In this document: positions 56,289-64,000 of the stretch, piece by piece
How the letters are laid out: each line of letters starts with the position of its first letter
Numbering within the stretch: the first letter of the stretch is position 1
Assembly (NCBI GenBank): GCA_036898135.1
Contig: CM072511.1
Coordinates: 33,911,639-33,975,638, forward strand
DNA: 64,000 nucleotides
Reading direction: 5' to 3'
Source: Oncomelania hupensis
Taxonomy: Eukaryota; Mollusca; Gastropoda; Littorinimorpha; Pomatiopsidae
The notes under the pieces: model-generated
Told to the model about the DNA's origin: nothing
What the model saw: the letters and a program-made list of their open reading frames with translations, nothing else
The model's database searches: none
Translations under genes and position numbers: made by a program

Positions 56289-56387
56289 TGTGACGTCACG
56301 TTTGGCGCTTGAATGGGATTCTTGCAAGATTGTTTGCGAATGAATTTTTGTGCGCATAGAAGTATGGATGAAAAAGAAAGTGAACAG
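56289..56387 (+). promoter_or_regulatory. Possible promoter and first coding exon
   Basis: A perfect CRE palindrome TGACGTCA (56,291-56,298) is followed by TTTGGCGC (56,301-56,308), an E2F-like word. An ATG at 56,364 opens MDEKESEQ and ends at a splice-like CAG/GTAACT (56,387/56,388). A following AG-bounded segment at 56,562 fits the phase, but the gene cannot be traced further. Suggestive only. Confidence 0.25.
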
Positions 56388-56389
56388 GT

Positions 56390-57190
56390 AACTTTCAGCT
56401 GTAATATTTAGTAACATGAGTGCAAAAGTGTTTTGAATGGAAATAAAACAAAATTTGCGGTATTACGGAACGGCTCGTTCTTGACACGGGTTGAATCGGA
56501 AGCGCGCGGAATGAGGCTATTGCAGTTTGTGGACATTTTGTTTATTTATTTTTCTCAGAAACGATTAAACGTTCGGTAAGGAAATGTCGGCTATAACGAT
56601 TTCGCGGGTTTTAAGCGCACAGCAGGCCGATCCGCAGCGCCCAGCACCTGCCCAGATCAGCGTCCATACCGGACAAACTTTACAGTAGAGGCGAGGAAGG
56701 ACTTCCGGCTAAGCAATTTAAAGGCAAACATAAAGATAAAATACATATCCGGAAACAAACCGAGATAGTCCTGTTGCTTTATTTACTCTGTGAAATTAAT
56801 TTACAGGCCCTTGAATGCAGTCATGCATAGACCATGCATAAAATCATTAAGTAATAATTGCAGCTTGAGGAAAATTTGCAATCACTCTTTTTGGGATCCG
56901 CTTGACCGTGTAAATATAGGTTCAAGGACACCTATGAAAGTTCTCTGAGGAAATCTAAAAGGCTTGCTACATCTATAGGCCTACTTAATGTGACCAAAGT
57001 GCTTATCACGGAAAGAGGGTGAACTCCCATGACGTCATATACAAAACTGCGAGACGCTCTCACGGATTATTTCCCTTTGAAGCTCTTTGATGTGACCTCG
57101 TACCAAGTCACCTGTGTGAGAAACTATAGCACAGAATTTGCTTTTATTAATGATTCAAGCTAGTTTGAGGGGACGCGGTTTGTACCATTA
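56390..57190. other. Mostly non-coding; one short frame
   Basis: A 34-codon frame at 56,584-56,688 (MSAITISRVLSAQQADPQRP...) has a good start context and raised GC but no recognisable relative. The rest shows nothing. Confidence 0.3.
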
Positions 57191-57194
57191 TTTA

Positions 57195-57255
<61 letters not shown>

Positions 57256-57278
57256 GGATGATGATGATGATGATGATG

Positions 57279-57354
<76 letters not shown>

Positions 57355-57356
57355 GT
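57195..57356. repeat. GAT and AAT microsatellites
   Basis: About 85 bp of GAT followed by about 75 bp of AAT. The AAT part adjoins the 3' end of the LINE at 57,357-59,060 and may be its expanded tail. Confidence 0.97.
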
Positions 57357-59060
57357 ATAATAATAATAAGTATAATAATAAGTATAAGTATATTTATATG
57401 GCGCTTTTCCTAGTAAGGAACAGTTCAAAGCGCACCCTCACGCATTCACACACTCACTAAACATTAGTACAATACATATACAATCATGCATGGCTGGAAG
57501 CAGGCGAGATCAAAGCGGACTTGGGAAGAAGCAATAATATATAAAGTGATTCCCCACACATGCAAACACAAACAGGCACACACACTCACACACACACGCA
57601 CAAACACACGTGCGCGCGCACACACGCACAAAAAGGATGAAGCAATATGGAAGAAACAGTTTTAAGACAGAACAGATTAGGAGAAGACTTTAGAGAAGAA
57701 ATGAGCTTTGAGGTCTGCTTTGAAGGTGTTGATATTCAGTATGCTGCGGAGAGAAAGTGGTAATGAATTCCATGCAGTTGGTCCAAAGACAGAAAAAGAT
57801 CTAGAACCAACAGAGGACAGTTTGTGGTGGGGTATCCTTAACAGGAGTGTGTCGGAAGAAGAGCGCAAGTTACGAGAGGGAGTGTAGCTTTGAGTATGAT
57901 CGGAGAGGTATGAAGGAACGGATCCATGGAAACGCTTTTAACAGAAAACAGATACTTTGCAGTAGGTGAAAGAGGGATGGTGTTATGACCTAGAGCTATT
58001 GTGTCGGTGAGGGTGGAGGACAGTTTATGCTTAGTGCCAATGAGCATGAACACTGTTTTGTCTGCATTGAGTTGCAATTTGTTTGCTGTCATCCAATTCT
58101 GGATGTCTGGGAAGCAGTAGGTTGAGGTTTTCAGAATGGAAGAGAGATTTTCAAGAGTATCACTGTTGCTAAGCTGGGTGTCATATTGGCATAGAAGTGA
58201 TTGTAAACACTCCTGAATGATCTGAAAAAGTTGTGATGTTTACAGAGTAAAAAGAATGGGTCCTAGAACTGAGCCTTACGGTACACCTCAAGTAAGCTTT
58301 GATGGAGCAGAAAGGTTGTTGTTGATAGAGATAGTTTGAAAGCGATCGATAAGGTAGGAGCGGAACCAGCTGAAAGCGTCATCTTTGATGCAGAAACTGT
58401 TTTCAAGCCGACGAAGGAGAATGGTCTATTAATTGTTTCGAAAGCGGCAGAAAGATCAAGAAGGGTCAGGAGAGAGAGAGTTTTCCAGAATCGGTGGTTG
58501 AAAAGATGTTGTTGGTGATATGCAGAAAAGCAGTTTCAGTAGAATGGTCGAGATGGTAGGCAGACTGGAAAGGGCAGAACAAATTGTTAGAGGATAGATG
58601 GTGATTGAGCTGCTTCAGTACATTTTTTTTTGTCTAAACGTTTGGACAGGAAAGGGAAGTTGGAGACAGGGCGCGCGGTAACTCTTAAGGTTTTCTGGAT
58701 CAAGGTTGGCTTTTTTTTTAAAGAAGAGGGCGGATGGTGGCGGTCTTGAAGCAGAGTGAGACAGAGCCAGATTGAAGAGCAGTGTTCATGATTGCGGTTA
58801 TAGGAGGAAGTAGGTCAGCAAGGCAGTCTAAACAAGGGGCAGGAATAGGGTCTAACTTGCATGATTTGAAAGGCATAGTTTTCAGTATTTCTTAGACTTC
58901 CGTTTCAGTGACAGGCTGGAAAAGGAGGAGAGGATTGCCAGAGAAAGACAGTTCTGGGTGAGAAAGGGGTTTAATCGAGCTTGCTGCGGATGTTTTCTAT
59001 CTTTGAGAAGAAAGAATCAAAGAAGGCTGATGGTTATTCTGAGGGAGTGATAGTTGAAGG
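57357..59060 (-). mobile_element. L2/CR1-like LINE, decayed reverse transcriptase and C-terminus
   Basis: Minus-strand pieces in order: FKSCKLDPIPAPCLDCLADL; ITAIMNTALQSGSV with FKTATIRPLL; LRVTARPVSNFPFLSK; TLLDLSAAFETI (the LDLSAAFDT motif); TANKLQLNADKT (the motif after the catalytic aspartates); RSSSDTLLLRIPHHKL and FGPTAWNSLPLSLR. The 3' end is AAAAGCGCCATATAAATA before the AAT tail. Stops and frameshifts break it throughout. Confidence 0.85.
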
Positions 59061-59300
59061 CAGGGAGAAGTGCTTGTGTTTCCAAGTAGGTTGTTTAAAG
59101 TGCTAAATAGCTCTATAGTAGAGGTGGAATTTTATTTTTATTATTTTTTTATTTTTTTATTTTTTTTAATGAAGTGTTGTCGTTTTGCTGTGGAGATTGC
59201 TGTGTTAACCATGTGCTTTTGTCTGATGTATGCTTGCTTGTGGACGGTGAGTTTGGATGCCCGCCATCTGCATTCGGCTCTCACGCAACTATGGCCTGAT

Positions 59301-59399
59301 CACAGGCGCTTGTATCAGGACACGCGAGCGCCTATGCCTGTGACGCGTCTCCCTTTGGTTATCTATAGGCGCTCGCGTGTCCTGATACAAGCGCCTGTG
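59301..59399. repeat. Perfect 35-bp inverted repeat (hairpin)
   Basis: Arms at 59,301-59,335 and 59,365-59,399 are exact reverse complements, starting CACAGGCGCTTGTATCAGGA, with a 29-nt loop. The stem is GC-rich in an AT-rich setting. Its function is unknown; a small RNA precursor or a foldback element end are both possible. Confidence 0.9.
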
Positions 59400-59795
59400 G
59401 GAATGATCGATGCGGTTTTGTTTGTGTTTTTGTGGTGCGTGTTGTTGTTGAGACCCCACTGGCAGACCGTGGGCGCATTTTTCATGCGTAACTTGTTATT
59501 GCATGTTTTTCCCCAGTTTGCAACAGAAGTATATGTGTTCACATTTTCCTGTCATTGAATTAAGAGCATTGCTGCCTGGACTTCGAGCTGTAATCTGTAG
59601 CTCCAAAGAGAGTTTCAGGGTGGGTTTGTCACGATAGTGTGCACATCTACCCCAGCGCAGCATTATATGTTAATAATGGATGAAACGTAAATAAATTGCT
59701 GTAGCTATTATTTTAGTTTAAAATTGAATTGAATTAATTAATTTATTTTTGTTTGCATGTGTGTATTGCGTTTCTGTGTGCGTGTGTGTGCATGG

Positions 59796-59796
<1 letters not shown>

Positions 59797-59857
<61 letters not shown>

Positions 59858-59934
59858 CACATCACCTCCAGTCAAATGACACTGAAAAAAATTAACTGCT
59901 TGTGTACATGTACCTAACAAAAATAAAGGGAATG

Positions 59935-60001
<67 letters not shown>
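59797..60001. repeat. GT and GA microsatellites
   Basis: GT tract to 59,856, spacer, then a GA tract at 59,936-60,001. Confidence 0.97.
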
Positions 60002-60005
<4 letters not shown>

Positions 60006-60600
60006 ATATAATTTTTTATTTCACAAAGGTAGTAGAATAAGCAGAGACCTGCTTTTTTTTTAACATCTGACCTTCGCTCTGAAACTATAAAACAACATTA
60101 AAACGATTACATGTTTACAGATGAACTTGAGTAAGAACACATGTATGTACACGACATGCATTGCAAGGAATAGGGGGTGGAGTTGCACATCAATTTTATA
60201 TTTATATTTTACATTTCTAGTATTCTAATGATCAATTGGTTTATAAGCAACAAACCTTAGAGGACATTACACACATTAACTAGCACCACAAGTATATAAA
60301 CTTATTTTATATACTTGTGCTAGCACATAATGCATTATTTGTTTTTCAAAATCAATTAAATGGAGCACTCTACATTGCGTAAAATAATCAGTAGCAAAGA
60401 ACATAAGTGGGCTTGTAGAGGAAACATTCCTTCATATTAATTTATTACTTGTACAATGAAGGTAACGTTTATTTTGACTTCATAATGTGGGAAGCATATA
60501 TTTGCTCTTGAAAGCATTCATGCTGGTAGTTTGTCTCAGGAAGTTTGGGAGAGAGTTCTAGAGACTGGTACTTGAATAAATTAAACTAGACTTAAACGGA
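60002..60600. other. Non-coding stretch, nothing recognised
   Basis: AT-rich; no exon. A short inverted pair lies near 60,281-60,325 (CTAGCACCACAAGTATATAA and its near complement). Confidence 0.4.
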
Positions 60601-60619
60601 TCAATCCGAGGAAGAGGAG

Positions 60620-61377
60620 TGTTTAATCTCATGACTCCGAGCTAAGAAACGCGATCACATCACACCTCTACTACATTCCCTTCACTGGCTTCCTGTGCAA
60701 GCACGCATAGAGTACAAACTCTCTGTTCTCTGTCACAACTTCTTCACTGATTCTTGTCCCTCCTACCTTGCTGACCTGCTGTCTGTCTACTCCCCTTCAC
60801 GCACTTTAAGATCTTCTGCTGAAACTCGCACACTCAAGGTTCCCGTCACCCGCACTAAGACATACGGCCAACGTGCATTCGCCTACGCCGCACCTAAGCA
60901 GTGGAATTCCCTTCCCTTCCATATCCGCAACATACAATCAAAACAAGCATTCAAAAAGGCCCTCAAAACCCACCTCTTCAAACTGCATTATTAAGACTGA
61001 TTTGTATCCCGCTGCCATTCTCTCCTCTTTTGTCTCTGTCTGATCCGTAAGTGTATTACACGGCTGTACATATTTATACTGTTTTTCCTCTTGGGCCTAA
61101 CCGGGCATATAAATAGCTGTGAATAGGTTTTTTGCTATTCTATTTCTGTCTTTTCTGTCATTTGTGTACATAGTTGTAAATAGTATATTTCTGTCTTTTT
61201 TTGTAATTTGTGTACATAGTTGTAAATAGTTGTACCCTTACTGTTCTGTCTTTTGGTGTATTGTAGCAAAAGCAATGTTTTATCGAGTGCATGTATTTAT
61301 ATGTAATGATTATGTAAAGCGTGGTGAGTCTGGTCATAGGCTGGAGTACCCGCTATATAAAAATCCGTTATTATTAT
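60620..61377 (+). mobile_element. LINE C-terminal end and 3' untranslated region (L2/CR1-like)
   Basis: A frame of about 100 codons ends the polyprotein: LPVQARIEYKLSVLCHNFF, SYLADLLSVYSPSRTLRSS, TYGQRAFAYAAPKQWNSLP and AFKKALKTHLFKLHY, then stop. A long 3' untranslated region with a duplicated TTTGTGTACATAGTTGTAAA follows. It ends CCCGCTATATAAAAATCCG and a TTA tail. The coding part is well preserved. Confidence 0.85.
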
Positions 61378-61589
61378 TATTATTACTTGGCGTGAAGTTC
61401 TCAAAGTGAATTTTGAACATATGATTTCTAGTACATACCCAGTGATAATTTTTTGCATAAATTAACTCTTATTATAAGCCAATCTTGTTTTTAGAGGAAG
61501 AATCCCTAAGTTTATGTAGTCTAACTCAGAAAGGGTTGCTTTCTTTAATAGGACTACTTTAAGAGCACGTTTGTATAATCTAATAAGTA

Positions 61590-64000
<2,411 letters not shown>

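Noticed and set aside
57138..57428. Met/Ile and Tyr/His repeat frames
   Set aside because: GAT and AAT microsatellites.
59070..59558. 162-codon plus-strand frame
   Set aside because: It starts in T-rich sequence and runs through the perfect hairpin; no codon pattern or known domain.

Overview
The window looks like part of a molluscan nuclear genome, probably a gastropod. It is AT-rich and intron-rich, with long GA, CA and TTA microsatellites. Many LINE, SINE and LTR insertions are nested in each other, and there is one clear multi-exon animal gene. The species call is an inference from the type of Gypsy gag and of the dispersed repeats; no marker gene fixes it.

Host genes. The one secure gene is an alpha-class carbonic anhydrase on the minus strand. 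Eight exons between 39,931 and 23,015 join with consistent phases into about 397 residues. They keep the three zinc histidines, the Thr199 motif and the cysteine pair of extracellular-type enzymes. A basic N-terminal region of about 134 residues precedes the catalytic domain. A further exon at 41,740-42,077 is phase-compatible but unproven. Weaker candidate exons lie at 20.1-22.6 kb (minus), and a possible promoter plus first exon at 56.3 kb (plus).

Mobile DNA. Two LTR retrotransposons of Ty3/Gypsy type are present. Element 1 (23,217-32,392, plus) sits in the last intron of the carbonic anhydrase gene. It has intact gag-protease and pol reading frames and almost identical 2,108-bp LTRs. Element 2 (45,855-53,191, minus) has 1.6-kb LTRs and one long gag-protease-integrase frame. 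In both, the integrase lies upstream of the reverse transcriptase, the reverse of the normal Gypsy order and the order known for Gmr1-like elements. Element 2 has lost the core of its reverse transcriptase and RNase H. Two solo LTRs of another family (8,052-8,700 and 37,864-38,871) have 5-bp target duplications. The second landed exactly on a carbonic anhydrase splice donor, and its duplication is the donor sequence itself.

Other repeats by position. 0-7 kb: a LINE with a SINE inside it, further LINE ends, and an AT-rich array. 7.8-8.7 kb: a foldback element and a solo LTR. 9 kb: a tRNA-derived SINE. 11-12.3 kb: a LINE tip and a hAT-like DNA transposon. 12.7-13.2 kb: GA tracts. 14.8-19 kb: LINE fragments and a locally repeated retroposon. 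19.1-20 kb and 33-34 kb: two copies of a repeat rich in TGACCTTGA. 36-38.9 kb: a LINE, then a solo LTR holding a SINE. 43.9-45.9 kb: LINE pieces and a foldback. 54-61.4 kb: L2/CR1-like LINEs, a perfect 35-bp hairpin and microsatellites. The last 2.3 kb shows nothing recognisable.
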